The position numbers and the translations under genes were made by a program. A stretch of 64,000 nucleotides of DNA, taken from Nostoc sphaeroides. Lineage in GTDB: Bacteria > Cyanobacteriota > Cyanobacteriia > Cyanobacteriales > Nostocaceae. The notes under the pieces are model-generated. The model was not told the DNA's origin and made no database searches. It saw only the letters and a list, made by a program, of their open reading frames with translations. The DNA lies in the NCBI RefSeq assembly GCF_003443655.1, contig NZ_CP031941.1:3408501-3472500 (forward strand). The letters are read 5' to 3'. Below, in pieces: positions 33,267 to 42,005 of the stretch; position 1 is the stretch's first letter, and each line of letters starts with the position of its first letter.

Positions 33267-34037
33267 TCAATAAAACAACTTGAATCGTGCTAGTTGATTT
33301 TGAAGCGTTCCTGTTAGGATTTTATTTAGTTCTGTGGTGTCTTGGAATTGCAAAATTTGCTGTGTCGGTAAGTCGAAAGGAAATTGCCCTTCAAAATCGG
33401 GGCGTTGCATGTGCGCTAATAAAATCTGTTCAGACCGCTTACTTTGGATGGCATAGCCAATCTCAATACAGACATTCGGACTAGGAATTACTTGAGGAGT
33501 TTCTTTACCGTCAATAGTAGCAATGGGCGTGGTATCAGCGATAAATAACAAACTCTTACGGATTTTTCGCATGATCGTGCGGTTAATCCGTACAGTAGCA
33601 TCACTGGGGCGAGAGGATTCTACTAATGTTAAATGTTGTCGCGATCGCTTGTTTAAAATGTCCAAACTTTTTCGCAGTTCTTCTCTGAGAACATTCGTCG
33701 CTGCGGCATACTCTGTTTGATACGATAAAAAAATCGTTGGTTCTAACTGAGCCAACAGCGCCTGTTTGGTAAAATAAATTTCATGACTAATTAAGTCAAT
33801 GTTGGCGACGCAATAGCCACCACTACCTTCAATATAAAATTCAATATTTTCCCCTTCCAGATAGCGTCCAAACCAAATTGATTTCTTAACTTCGTCGCTT
33901 TCTTCTAAAAAGTCTGCTCTCAATGCTGATCTCAGCAAGCTTTTTTTGCTTAAGCGAATGTCCGGCGGACGTTTTTCCAGTTCTGCAATCGGCTCGTAAT
34001 CCTGTAGATACCACGCTCTGAGCGCAATAATTGACAT
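33267..34037 (-). CDS. TIR-like / nucleotide-binding-fold protein
   Basis: A 256-residue soluble protein in two parts. Residues 1-95 form a domain I do not recognise (LEKRPPDIRLSKKSLLRSALRADFLE; GRYLEGENIEFYIEGSGGY). Residues 100-256 look like a TIR-type alpha/beta fold: TIFLSYQTEYAAA at 101-113 as the first strand and loop, KSLLFIADTTPI at 161-172, and SPNVCIEIGYAIQ at 186-198 with a glutamate (E192) at the position where TIR-like enzymes have the catalytic one. The IPFDLPT-type ending (GQFPFDLPTQQILQF) also recurs in such proteins. NAD-degrading or nucleotide-binding activity is possible but unproven. No partner gene is adjacent; 430 bp of non-coding DNA separate it from the next gene. Confidence 0.6.
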   Translation of the reverse strand: MSIIALRAWYLQDYEPIAELEKRPPDIRLSKKSLLRSALRADFLEESDEVKKSIWFGRYLEGENIEFYIEGSGGYCVANIDLISHEIYFTKQALLAQLEPTIFLSYQTEYAAATNVLREELRKSLDILNKRSRQHLTLVESSRPSDATVRINRTIMRKIRKSLLFIADTTPIATIDGKETPQVIPSPNVCIEIGYAIQSKRSEQILLAHMQRPDFEGQFPFDLPTQQILQFQDTTELNKILTGTLQNQLARFKLFY

Positions 34038-34475
34038 AAGGCGCTATTTAAACTATTTTTTACTATTTAACTTTGTATAATCTTACACTAAGAACAGTCC
34101 CTATCTTAGACTTCTCTTTAAACAGAACAACACCCTAACCTCTACTCGCTGAACTATCTCCTCTCATTCTTTATCATAGCCAGGGATATACTAACTTTCA
34201 TCGCTTGTGTAAACAAGTTCTGAAAATCAGTTACAGTGCCCCCTAATCTTCGATATTTGAGGAAATAGCAGTTTTCGCGTTGGGTGTTGCTGTGTTTTGA
34301 CGAGACAGATTTAAGTTAAACAGCGTTTTTTACCTCTTACTACATTCCAAATGCAGCTGTTATATCTGCCAGGGATAGCTTTATTAGCTTCAATTATTAG
34401 ATTATCACTTCTGGATGGGAGGAATTTTTTTTGCAACTAAACTTTACTTCGGTGGGTTGGGGGGAGCTTCCGGGG
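34038..34475. other. Intergenic region, nothing recognised
   Basis: AT-rich DNA between two genes of the same strand. TGCCAGGGATAGCTTTATTAG at about 34368 resembles TAGCCAGGGATATACTAAC at about 34178, a weak direct repeat. No gene or RNA seen. Confidence 0.45.
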
Positions 34476-36764
34476 TCATCGTAATAATGACTTATTAGGC
34501 GTTAGCTGGCTCTCAAAACGGCTGTAAACAACTTGAGTTGGATACCAAGAAGAAAACCAGTACAAATCTTGAATAACTTTGCAATAACTACTCCCATCTA
34601 CTAACTCAAAGTGAACCAGACCTAAATTGTTAAATCCAACAACTTCTCGACCCTCCTGAACCCAACGAAATTTCCAAAACATCAGGGGTTGTAACCATTT
34701 CCATTTGGCATTTTCGGCTCGTTTCCAGGGAGCTATCAACGATGATATATCTGCTTGGAAGCGAGAATTCTGAACGCTGTTTCGAGGTATCCACTCCAAC
34801 ACACAATGCCACTCAGAGTTAGTCAGCAACTGGCGATTATGGTGTAATTGTTTCTCTGAAATTTCTACCATATTGGGTGGATTGCTCCAACCTATCCAAT
34901 GTCGCACCTTTTCTGGTAGCAGCCAATGTTTTAATCGTGTATGAATCAGCCGCGTCAAAATCTCTTCATTCTTTAATGCACTAGCGGTTAATTGCACTAA
35001 AACAGACTGTAATTTGGAATGAGTGCGTGCATAAGACAAGTGAGCAACAGAACTGTAGTGGATATCTCCTGATAGAATAACAACTTGTTGACGTTCCTCA
35101 AACAAAGTGGTTAAAAATTTCGCTAGTGCTTCAACATTAATGTTCCAAGCATCTCCAACATCCGTTGAAAAAACTTTCTCTTGTTGTAACTGCCAATGGT
35201 GAATCCAATCAATCACCTGTAGTCCAAATACGTTTGTGGGCGCAATCACAAATGTAGTTTGAATCTGAGTTTGTTCAGCTATTTGTTGTAAAGGTAAAAC
35301 TAGTTGTTGTTCAAAGGCTTTTGGACACAATAGCATCGGTGGTGCGATCGCTTTTTGATCGGCTGGATAACCACGCCAAGTCCGCGTATCCAGCACAATT
35401 ACTTCATGGCGATCGCTCCTGACTATGTAATTCCAAGTAATTGCTTCAGGATGTCGATCCAGAATGAACACTGCACCATCTCGGACTAAAATAGGTAAAT
35501 CTGTGTGGGGATCATAGGCTGGCATACCTACATAGCGAGCGATCGCTTCATCAGCCTTGGCATCTCTTCCTTGAGAAGCTGACCAAGCTTGTGCAGCCTG
35601 CAACAGCTTTTCACCTGGTTTCCCTTCTGCAAATTGCTCAGGCGTATTGCCCCAAGCTTGAAACACCGTGTAAGCTAACAATGCATTTTGGACTATTCTT
35701 CGCCCCAAGGGACGCCCTAATACTCGCAAACACCAAGCTTGGTTCAAATTCCAGTCATCAGTAATATCATGGTCATCAAAGATGGTGTACATGGGAATAT
35801 TGGCAAGGGCGCGGCGCACTTTCCCAAGGGTATAAATGAATTGGCGTAAATGCCGCACTGCTCGATTCCAGTGCTTGATAGCATGGCGATCGCGCGTTAC
35901 TTGGTGTCCTTTGGGAAATGCGGCGGGCCAGCATACTGGCGACCAAGCTAGTAAATAAGTAGCGTAATATTCACCCAGGCTGAAAAGATGACTGTTAACT
36001 TTCTCAGCTTTATTATGTAATCCTGCGGTCAACCCAGCTTGATTTGTCGCAACATCAGCCCGTTCTCCAGGGGGTAGTTGCTGGGGAGTGCTGTAAACTC
36101 CATTTACAGGAAGTTGTTCTTCCCAACCCAAGAGGGCATCACCAAGAGTACTAGCAACCCACAGGGAGGGATCTGCTACATCGTCGCCGTAAATTTGATC
36201 TCCGGTGAGGAATAGCTGGTGCGGACGGTGTTGGGGTTGATTTGCTTTTGACTCAATCAAACTGTCGAGAATTGGCAGTGCATCAAACCCATGACCATGA
36301 GGTTTACGGCAGGAAGCATGGATAATTTGCAAATCTTGCAGACGGTTTGGCGGTAGAACAAAGGTTGGTTTTTGATGTTCAAAGTAGCTGATGCTGACTG
36401 TAGGAGAGGAGTTTGAGCATAATGCTTGTTGCAGCGTTTGGGGGTTTTGGTCAGCGAGAGTAAATTGGAGGTCGTATGCATAGATGCGGTTATTAGTTAA
36501 ACAATGCCCCTCCGTAGACCGAGCCGTTATAGCAGCAATGTGAAGATACTTGCCCAAAGCGACGGTAGAGTGTTGGCCTTCTAATAAGCAATCTCTTAAT
36601 ACTTCACCATCATTTGTTGTGCTATAAACCTTGAGTTCTATCTGACAAGACTGTTTCAGTGCCACCCATACCGTTACTGACTTCGTTTCGGTATGTTTTA
36701 GAATTGGCCCCGCTAAAATTAGTGGCAGTTCTTGTAAAAACTCGTCGCCAGCTTGATACTTCAT
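34476..36764 (-). CDS. PhoD-like metallophosphatase
   Basis: A 762-residue protein with the metallophosphatase signatures of the PhoD family: QLFLTGDQIYGDDVADPSLW near 183-202, MYTIFDDHDITDDWNLNQAW near 323-342, and VVILSGDIHYSSVAHLSYA near 558-576. An N-terminal fibronectin-like region (VTVWVALKQSCQIELKVY) is usual for PhoD. No Tat or Sec signal is visible, so this member may be cytoplasmic, unlike classic exported PhoD alkaline phosphatases. The likely activity is metal-dependent phosphomono- or diester hydrolysis. Monocistronic; no Pho-box was identified. Confidence 0.87.
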   Translation of the reverse strand: MKYQAGDEFLQELPLILAGPILKHTETKSVTVWVALKQSCQIELKVYSTTNDGEVLRDCLLEGQHSTVALGKYLHIAAITARSTEGHCLTNNRIYAYDLQFTLADQNPQTLQQALCSNSSPTVSISYFEHQKPTFVLPPNRLQDLQIIHASCRKPHGHGFDALPILDSLIESKANQPQHRPHQLFLTGDQIYGDDVADPSLWVASTLGDALLGWEEQLPVNGVYSTPQQLPPGERADVATNQAGLTAGLHNKAEKVNSHLFSLGEYYATYLLAWSPVCWPAAFPKGHQVTRDRHAIKHWNRAVRHLRQFIYTLGKVRRALANIPMYTIFDDHDITDDWNLNQAWCLRVLGRPLGRRIVQNALLAYTVFQAWGNTPEQFAEGKPGEKLLQAAQAWSASQGRDAKADEAIARYVGMPAYDPHTDLPILVRDGAVFILDRHPEAITWNYIVRSDRHEVIVLDTRTWRGYPADQKAIAPPMLLCPKAFEQQLVLPLQQIAEQTQIQTTFVIAPTNVFGLQVIDWIHHWQLQQEKVFSTDVGDAWNINVEALAKFLTTLFEERQQVVILSGDIHYSSVAHLSYARTHSKLQSVLVQLTASALKNEEILTRLIHTRLKHWLLPEKVRHWIGWSNPPNMVEISEKQLHHNRQLLTNSEWHCVLEWIPRNSVQNSRFQADISSLIAPWKRAENAKWKWLQPLMFWKFRWVQEGREVVGFNNLGLVHFELVDGSSYCKVIQDLYWFSSWYPTQVVYSRFESQLTPNKSLLR

Positions 36765-36923
36765 TGCAAACAGTTGACACGATGGTGTTTTGGATGATCC
36801 TGCTTTATTTATAATCCAATCACCAAATGGGGACGAGTGTTTCGCTAGCCTTCAATCATAATGAGCGATGGCAAAACTGTAAAATATGCTCATCAACTGT
36901 AAAACTAGCTTCAATTGTCTAGA

Positions 36924-37751
36924 GTGAAAACCGACAGTATCTTTTATCGCATCTTTCAAAGCTTCCCCAGCACGTTCTTTGAACTCATTAACCAACCGTC
37001 ATCACTAGCCAGTGCTTATCAATTTTCTTCAGTCGAAGTCAAACAATTGGCATTTAGAATTGATGGTGTATTTTTACCTAATACTCCAGAACTACCCATT
37101 TATTTTGCTGAGGTGCAATTTCAACCCGATAAAAAAATTTATTCCCGTTTATTCGCCGAAATCTTTAACTATCTCGACAAAACTGAATTAACTAACACCT
37201 GGCGTGGTGTTGTCATCTTTCCCAATCGCAGCGTTGATAGTGGAGATACAGAAAGATATGCAGAATTACTTAACTCACAACGAGTGACTCGCGTTTACCT
37301 CAACGAGTTAAGCTCAATTCCCACATCATCAATCGGGATTGAGACAGTCAAACTAATCATAGAACCAGAATCAACTGCAACAGCGAAAGCTATAGAGATT
37401 GTAAACAGCGCCCGAAAAGAAATTCTCAATGCCGCCCAACAAAGGGAAATTATACAATTGATAGAAACGATATTAATCTACAAATTGCCGCGCTTGAGCC
37501 GGGAGGAGATGGGAAAAATGTTCGGATTAAGTGAGTTAAAGCAAACTAAATTTTACCAAGAAGTTTTTGCAGAGGGTAAAGAAGAGGGTAAAGAAGAAGG
37601 CAAGCTAGAAGGCAAGCTAGAAGGCAAGCTAGAAGGCAAGTTAGAAACAATACCTCAGCTATGGGCGTTAGGATTGAGTATTGAACAAATAGCCCAAGCA
37701 TTAGGTTTGGACGAACAAGTTGTTAGGCAAGCTGTACAACCGAAATCATAA
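36924..37751 (+). CDS. DUF2887 (Rpn/PD-(D/E)xK nuclease-related) protein
   Basis: A 275-residue protein of a family amplified in cyanobacteria and related to Rpn recombination-promoting nucleases/PDDEXK-type transposase-like proteins. I chose the GTG at 36924 (VKTDSIFYRIFQ), because homologues begin at this point. The core is FRIDGVFLPN...IYFAEVQFQPDKK, matching the D...ExQ nuclease pattern, followed by YSRLFAEIFNYL. Near the C-terminus a run of EGK triplets (EGKEEGKEEGKLEGKLEGK) is encoded by a 12-bp tandem repeat (GAAGGCAAGCTA) at about 37574-37646. A short helical tail resembling a helix-turn-helix (LSIEQIAQALGLDEQVV) ends it. Role unknown. Confidence 0.83.
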   Translation: MKTDSIFYRIFQSFPSTFFELINQPSSLASAYQFSSVEVKQLAFRIDGVFLPNTPELPIYFAEVQFQPDKKIYSRLFAEIFNYLDKTELTNTWRGVVIFPNRSVDSGDTERYAELLNSQRVTRVYLNELSSIPTSSIGIETVKLIIEPESTATAKAIEIVNSARKEILNAAQQREIIQLIETILIYKLPRLSREEMGKMFGLSELKQTKFYQEVFAEGKEEGKEEGKLEGKLEGKLEGKLETIPQLWALGLSIEQIAQALGLDEQVVRQAVQPKS

Positions 37752-37870
37752 AATGATGGAGAGTACCCAAAATGCTTTGCTGGTTTTGGCAATTTCCCTA
37801 TAGGAAATTGCATATAAGGATGTGCTGTGGGACGGGCGAGATGCCCATCCCATAAAAGTCATTATTTGAA

Positions 37871-39262
37871 TTAATTCCGAGCGATACCTTCTTGACGCGC
37901 TGCTTGTTGTACAGCAGCAGCAACAGCAGTGACGACGCGCTCATCAAAGACGGAAGGGATAATATGTTCCCGATCTAAGTCTGAAGGCTTAACTAAAGAA
38001 GCGATCGCATTTGCGGCTTCTAGGTACATTGTGGTGGTAATTGTATGGGCCCGACAATCTAAAGCACCACGGAATACCCCAGGAAAAGCTAAAACGTTAT
38101 TGATTTGATTCGGGTAATCACTACGACCGGTAGCGATCACAGCTACATCTTTGCTGATTAATTCTGGCTGAATCTCTGGAATCGGATTTGCCATTGCAAA
38201 CACAATTGCATCTTTCGCCATCGATTGCACCATTTCTGGTGTCAAAACTCCCGGTGCGCTGACTCCAATAAATACATCTGCCCCTTGCATTGCACCCGCT
38301 AATGTACCCTGCGCTTTCACGGCAAATTCGAGTTTTTCTTCTGTCAAATCGGTACGACTAGTAGAGATAATCCCTTTAGAGTCGCACATCCAGATTTTTT
38401 CTGCCCCAGCTTTACGGAGTAATCGAGCGATCGCTACTCCCGCCGCCCCAGCACCATTAATCACGATGCGGATTTCCGCCATTGACTTATTTACCAGCTT
38501 TAGTGAGTTAAACAACGCTGCCAAGGTGACAATTGCTGTACCATGCTGATCATCATGAAAAACGGGGATATCTAACTCTTCGCGCAATCTTCTTTCAATT
38601 TCAAAGCAGCGAGGTGCAGCGATATCCTCTAAATTCACACCCCCAAAAACTGGCGCGATGTTCTTGACTGTCTGGATAATCTCTTCTGTATCTTGAGTAG
38701 CCAGACAAATGGGAAAAGCATCTAGCCCCGCAAATTCCTTAAATAGCATTGCTTTACCTTCCATAACTGGTAAGGCTGCTGCTGGGCCGAGATTTCCCAA
38801 TCCCAAAACGGCACTACCATCGGTAACAATGGCAACAGTGTTTTGTTTGATGGTTAATTTGTAAACTTCCTCTGGATCTTGAGCGATCGCTGTACAAATT
38901 CGACCAACTCCAGGTGTGTAAGCCATTGCTAAATCAGACACACTTTTTAAGGGAATTCTGCTAGTAATGCTGATTTTGCCACCACGATGCAAATTAAAGG
39001 TGCGATCGTAGACGCTGAGTAACTTGATGTCTGGCAATGCTTTGACTGCTTGCACAATGGTTTCAGCGTGTTCAGTACTAGCAGCATCAACGGTAATATC
39101 GCGGGTGGATTCTTTGCGGGTTTGCTCGATTAAATCAATTTGACCGAGATTACCACCAGTAGTTGCGATCGCCTGGGTTATCGATGCTAACATCCCCACA
39201 CGATTGGGAATCTGCAAGCGCAGTGTCAAACTAAAACTAGAATTAGGAGTTAGGTTTGCCAT
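37871..39262 (-). CDS. NAD(P)-dependent malic enzyme with ACT domain
   Basis: A 463-residue malic enzyme: L-malate to pyruvate plus CO2 with reduction of NAD(P). An N-terminal ACT domain at about 8-85 (LRLQIPNRVGMLASITQAIA) suggests allosteric control by a small molecule, possibly an amino acid. The catalytic part has MAYTPGVGRIC, VAIVTDGSAVLGLGNLGPAA, EDIAAPRCFEIE and FHDDQHGTAIVTLA; the nucleotide-binding motif is VINGAGAAGVAIARLL. Cytoplasmic. It faces ppc metabolically (C4 decarboxylation against C4 formation), although the genes are 8 kb apart and not co-transcribed. Confidence 0.94.
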   Translation of the reverse strand: MANLTPNSSFSLTLRLQIPNRVGMLASITQAIATTGGNLGQIDLIEQTRKESTRDITVDAASTEHAETIVQAVKALPDIKLLSVYDRTFNLHRGGKISITSRIPLKSVSDLAMAYTPGVGRICTAIAQDPEEVYKLTIKQNTVAIVTDGSAVLGLGNLGPAAALPVMEGKAMLFKEFAGLDAFPICLATQDTEEIIQTVKNIAPVFGGVNLEDIAAPRCFEIERRLREELDIPVFHDDQHGTAIVTLAALFNSLKLVNKSMAEIRIVINGAGAAGVAIARLLRKAGAEKIWMCDSKGIISTSRTDLTEEKLEFAVKAQGTLAGAMQGADVFIGVSAPGVLTPEMVQSMAKDAIVFAMANPIPEIQPELISKDVAVIATGRSDYPNQINNVLAFPGVFRGALDCRAHTITTTMYLEAANAIASLVKPSDLDREHIIPSVFDERVVTAVAAAVQQAARQEGIARN

Positions 39263-39482
39263 GTTGATTTTAGATTTTAAGTTTTAGATTTTATATTGAA
39301 TTGAGACGAAAATTAAAATCTGAGATTTCTAGTCAGTGGAAATACAATCAATCTTAACTCTGGGTATAACCACAGTAGTTAGTTTACTCACTACTCAAAG
39401 TTTTGATAATTATTTTTATTTATACCAAAGCATTTACTAATATAAATGAGTAACAATTTAGTAATTGTACCCAAATACACCA

Positions 39483-39607
39483 CAATCAGGTTCGGATAAG
39501 GTTTTTTCATGACACATCCTAGATCACAAAGACGCGATAAATCGCCGTCTTTACAATAATCAGTCCTTTGTCTTGACGGCGATTTATCGCGTCTCTTGCC
39601 TTAACCG
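39483..39607. repeat. Decayed CAATAC/GGTTCGGTTAAG-type element between 20-bp direct repeats
   Basis: Left end CAATCAGGTTCGGATAAGG and right end CCTTAACCG. The interior carries two inverted GACGCGATAAATCGCCGTC-type blocks. The same 20 bp (starting AATTGTACCC) lies on both sides, at 39463-39482 and 39608-39627. About 65 bp of it recur, inverted, at 43614-43678. Confidence 0.65.
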
Positions 39608-39653
39608 AATTGTACCCAAATACACCAGATATTTTTTTATATTTTATCTGTAT

Positions 39654-39731
39654 AAAAAAAGCGCTCTCTGTCTAGAGGGCGCGGTGAATTTTAAATTACA
39701 ATTAACCGTAGATTGCAGGTGCGATCAACAT
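39654..39731 (-). pseudogene. Fossil 3' end of a second psbA gene
   Basis: Read on the minus strand, 39702-39725 encodes IAPAIYG and a TAA stop, closely similar in DNA and protein to the end of the intact psbA (TAPAING). Downstream the match continues into AATTTT and a terminator hairpin GCGCTCTCT/AGAGGGCGC (39661-39682), which resembles the psbA terminator at 40526-40566. The rest of the gene is gone. It indicates a former tandem psbA copy. Confidence 0.72.
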
Positions 39732-39789
39732 ATCACGTTTTACACGAATAATTTATATTTATTTTTCAAGACAATTGTATTAAGTTTTA

Positions 39790-40485
39790 CTAAGTTAAAC
39801 GCTCAACAAACTCCGTGTGTTCTTTTGAATTTAACCCTTGTTGCAGCACTGCTAAAACTGTGGTCATGTCTCCTGTAATGAGTGAGGTGACAGCTAACCA
39901 CAAACCTGGAAATACTTTACTTTTAATCACACCATCTGCATCTGCCACAAGTGGTAAATATTCACCATTTTGCAAACAGAACCAGTCGAGTTTATTCTCT
40001 AAAGTTTGCCAGACGATATATTCCTGCACTCCGTTGCGGCGGTAGGCACGTTTTTTGTCGTACAAATCAATAGATGCGCTACTGGCTGCTACTTCTGCTA
40101 CTAATTCCGGTGCGCCTTCTACGTAATCATCTTCACTGATTTGTGCCTGTCCTCTGGTTGGTTTATCTATCAACAGCAAAACATCAGGTTGTGGTTCATT
40201 GTCTAAATCCAAGCGCACGGTAGCATTGTCGCCTAGCTCTACGCCTGGAGTGGAAACTTTGTAATTTCCTAACCAGACAATTAAGTTTCCATGAGGTAAA
40301 CCATGACTTCTAAAACGCAGTGGTGATGCCACGTAAACTACTCCTTCGATTAATTCTGCTTTTTTATTGGGCATTGCTGTATAACGCCGCTCAAATTCGT
40401 GGCGGGTTAAGCGATCGCCACTTTCTAAAGGAGGGATAAAAGCGCTATTATTTAAGCCATAGCCATGTTCCACAGAAGCAGTCAT
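39790..40485 (-). CDS. Uma2-family (DUF820) putative nuclease
   Basis: A 231-residue protein of the Uma2 family, which is hugely expanded in cyanobacteria and has a PD-(D/E)xK restriction-endonuclease-like fold. I chose the ATG at 40485 (MTASVEHGYG) because longer versions would read through the psbA terminator. Core motifs: RRYTAMPNKKAELIEGVVYV, the Asp in NEPQPDVLLLID, the E-x-K-like EVAASSASIDLYDKKRAYRR and the family-typical GVQEYIVWQ. The biological role of Uma2 proteins is unknown; many are linked to mobile DNA. It lies between a fossil psbA 3' end and the intact psbA. Confidence 0.86.
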   Translation of the reverse strand: MTASVEHGYGLNNSAFIPPLESGDRLTRHEFERRYTAMPNKKAELIEGVVYVASPLRFRSHGLPHGNLIVWLGNYKVSTPGVELGDNATVRLDLDNEPQPDVLLLIDKPTRGQAQISEDDYVEGAPELVAEVAASSASIDLYDKKRAYRRNGVQEYIVWQTLENKLDWFCLQNGEYLPLVADADGVIKSKVFPGLWLAVTSLITGDMTTVLAVLQQGLNSKEHTEFVERLT

Positions 40486-40525
40486 TACCTGATTCCTCAT
40501 CCATAGGAGTTGTAGCTTGAATCTA

Positions 40526-40566
40526 ACAAAAAAAGCGTCCCCCATCTCTGGAGGGCGCTTTTTATT
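40526..40566 (-). terminator. psbA terminator
   Basis: AAAAAGCGTCC pairs with GGAGGGCGCTTTTT across a short loop, flanked by A-run and T-run, so it can function in either direction. It starts 18 bp after the psbA stop codon. Confidence 0.85.
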
Positions 40567-40583
40567 TAGCTAAATTTTCAGAA

Positions 40584-41666
40584 TTAACCGTTGATAGCAG
40601 GAGCAGTTAGAGCGACAGGAGTAACTTCACCAGCAGCTAAGTCTAAGGGGAAGTTGTGAGCGTTACGCTCGTGCATTACTTCCATACCCAAGTTAGCGCG
40701 GTTGATTACGTCTGCCCAGGTGCTGATAACGCGACCTTGGGAGTCAATAACTGATTGGTTGAAGTTGAAACCGTTCAAGTTGAACGCCATCGTGCTGATA
40801 CCCAAAGCGGTGAACCAGATACCGACGACAGGCCAAGCTGCTAAGAAGAAGTGCAGTGAACGGCTGTTGTTGAAGGAAGCATATTGGAAAATCAAACGAC
40901 CGAAGTAGCCGTGGGCTGCAACGATGTTGTAGGTTTCTTCTTCTTGACCGAACTTGTAACCGTAGTTAAGAGATTCGGTTTCGGTGGTTTCACGCACCAA
41001 GGAAGATGTAACCAAGGAACCGTGCATTGCAGAGAACAATGAACCGCCGAATACACCAGCCACACCTAACATGTGGAAGGGGTGCATCAAGATGTTATGT
41101 TCTGCTTGGAACACAATCATGAAGTTGAAGGTTCCAGAGATACCCAAAGGCATACCATCAGAGAATGAACCTTGACCGATTGGGTAGATCAAGAATACTG
41201 CGGTAGCGGAAGCCAAAGGTGCGCTGTAAGCTACGCAAATCCAAGGACGCATACCTAAACGGTAAGAAAGTTCCCACTGACGACCAAGGTAGCAAGCGCA
41301 ACCGATCAAGAAGTGGAAAACTACCAATTGGTAAGGGCCGCCGTTGTACAACCACTCATCTAAGGAAGCTGCTTCCCAAATGGGGTAGAAGTGCAAGCCG
41401 ATAGCGTTGGAGGAAGGAACAACTGCGCCAGAGATGATGTTATTTCCGTAGATCAAGGAACCTGCAACGGGTTCGCGGATACCATCGATGTCTACTGGAG
41501 GTGCTGCGATGAAAGCAATTACGAAGCAAGCAGTAGCAGCTAGTAGGGTTGGGATCATGAGTACACCAAACCAACCGATATATATACGATTGTCGGTGCT
41601 GGTGATCCACTCGCAAAAGCGATCCCATACGTTGGCGTCAGAGCGCCGTTGTAAGGTTGTGGTCAT
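40584..41666 (-). CDS. psbA: Photosystem II protein D1
   Basis: A 360-residue D1 protein; the ATG at 41666 ([10 protein letters not shown]) is the family start. All functional residues are in place: Y161 (Tyr Z), H198 (P680 chlorophyll), H215 and H272 (non-haem iron), S264 (QB site), and manganese ligands D170, E189, H332, E333, D342 and A344. Residues 345-360 are the C-terminal extension removed by CtpA after A344. Position 130 is Gln, as in the standard (D1:1, low-light) form; high-light isoforms have Glu. Thylakoid membrane. The gene ends in a strong terminator and is monocistronic. Confidence 0.98.
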   Translation of the reverse strand: MTTTLQRRSDANVWDRFCEWITSTDNRIYIGWFGVLMIPTLLAATACFVIAFIAAPPVDIDGIREPVAGSLIYGNNIISGAVVPSSNAIGLHFYPIWEAASLDEWLYNGGPYQLVVFHFLIGCACYLGRQWELSYRLGMRPWICVAYSAPLASATAVFLIYPIGQGSFSDGMPLGISGTFNFMIVFQAEHNILMHPFHMLGVAGVFGGSLFSAMHGSLVTSSLVRETTETESLNYGYKFGQEEETYNIVAAHGYFGRLIFQYASFNNSRSLHFFLAAWPVVGIWFTALGISTMAFNLNGFNFNQSVIDSQGRVISTWADVINRANLGMEVMHERNAHNFPLDLAAGEVTPVALTAPAING

Positions 41667-42005
41667 TGTTTTATAAGTGCTATGGGTTGTTAAATATGGA
41701 ACAAGCAAGATTTATTTTGCCTGTTGAAATACAGTCTACATGAATTTACTTGGACGCGATCTCTGACTTAATATTCTGTAACATAATTCTTTAACAAACT
41801 CATCGAACTGTAAAGTTTTCCTACTATAAACAATAGTGATAAAAGTAGTATATTAAGGCGTTTCAACTCCAAACTAGCTATAACTTTCAATGACGCGATC
41901 GCCTAGTTAATTCTCTTTACATTCCTTTACAAAAAGCTGATTGCAAAAGTTTTAAGTTTTGTTTATTTGTAAAGAAATAATAAGTTGTAAGTTGTCTTAT
42001 GTTTA
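41667..42005. other. psbA upstream region
   Basis: About 340 bp that must contain the psbA promoter and leader (the AT-rich stretch at 41680-41770 is the natural place), then the 3' end of the MBOAT gene. I could not identify -10/-35 boxes with certainty. One HIP1-like site at 41896. No gene. Confidence 0.5.

Larger units (their letters stand above)
39263..39789. other. Intergenic region with element and psbA fossil
   Basis: Contains a decayed MITE-like element flanked by a 20-bp direct repeat (39463-39627) and the 3' remnant of a psbA gene with its terminator (39654-39731). Nothing else recognised. Confidence 0.65.

Noticed and set aside
39573..39878. 101-codon frame between malic enzyme and Uma2 genes
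   Set aside because: It runs through a repeat element and the psbA fossil with no protein-like pattern.
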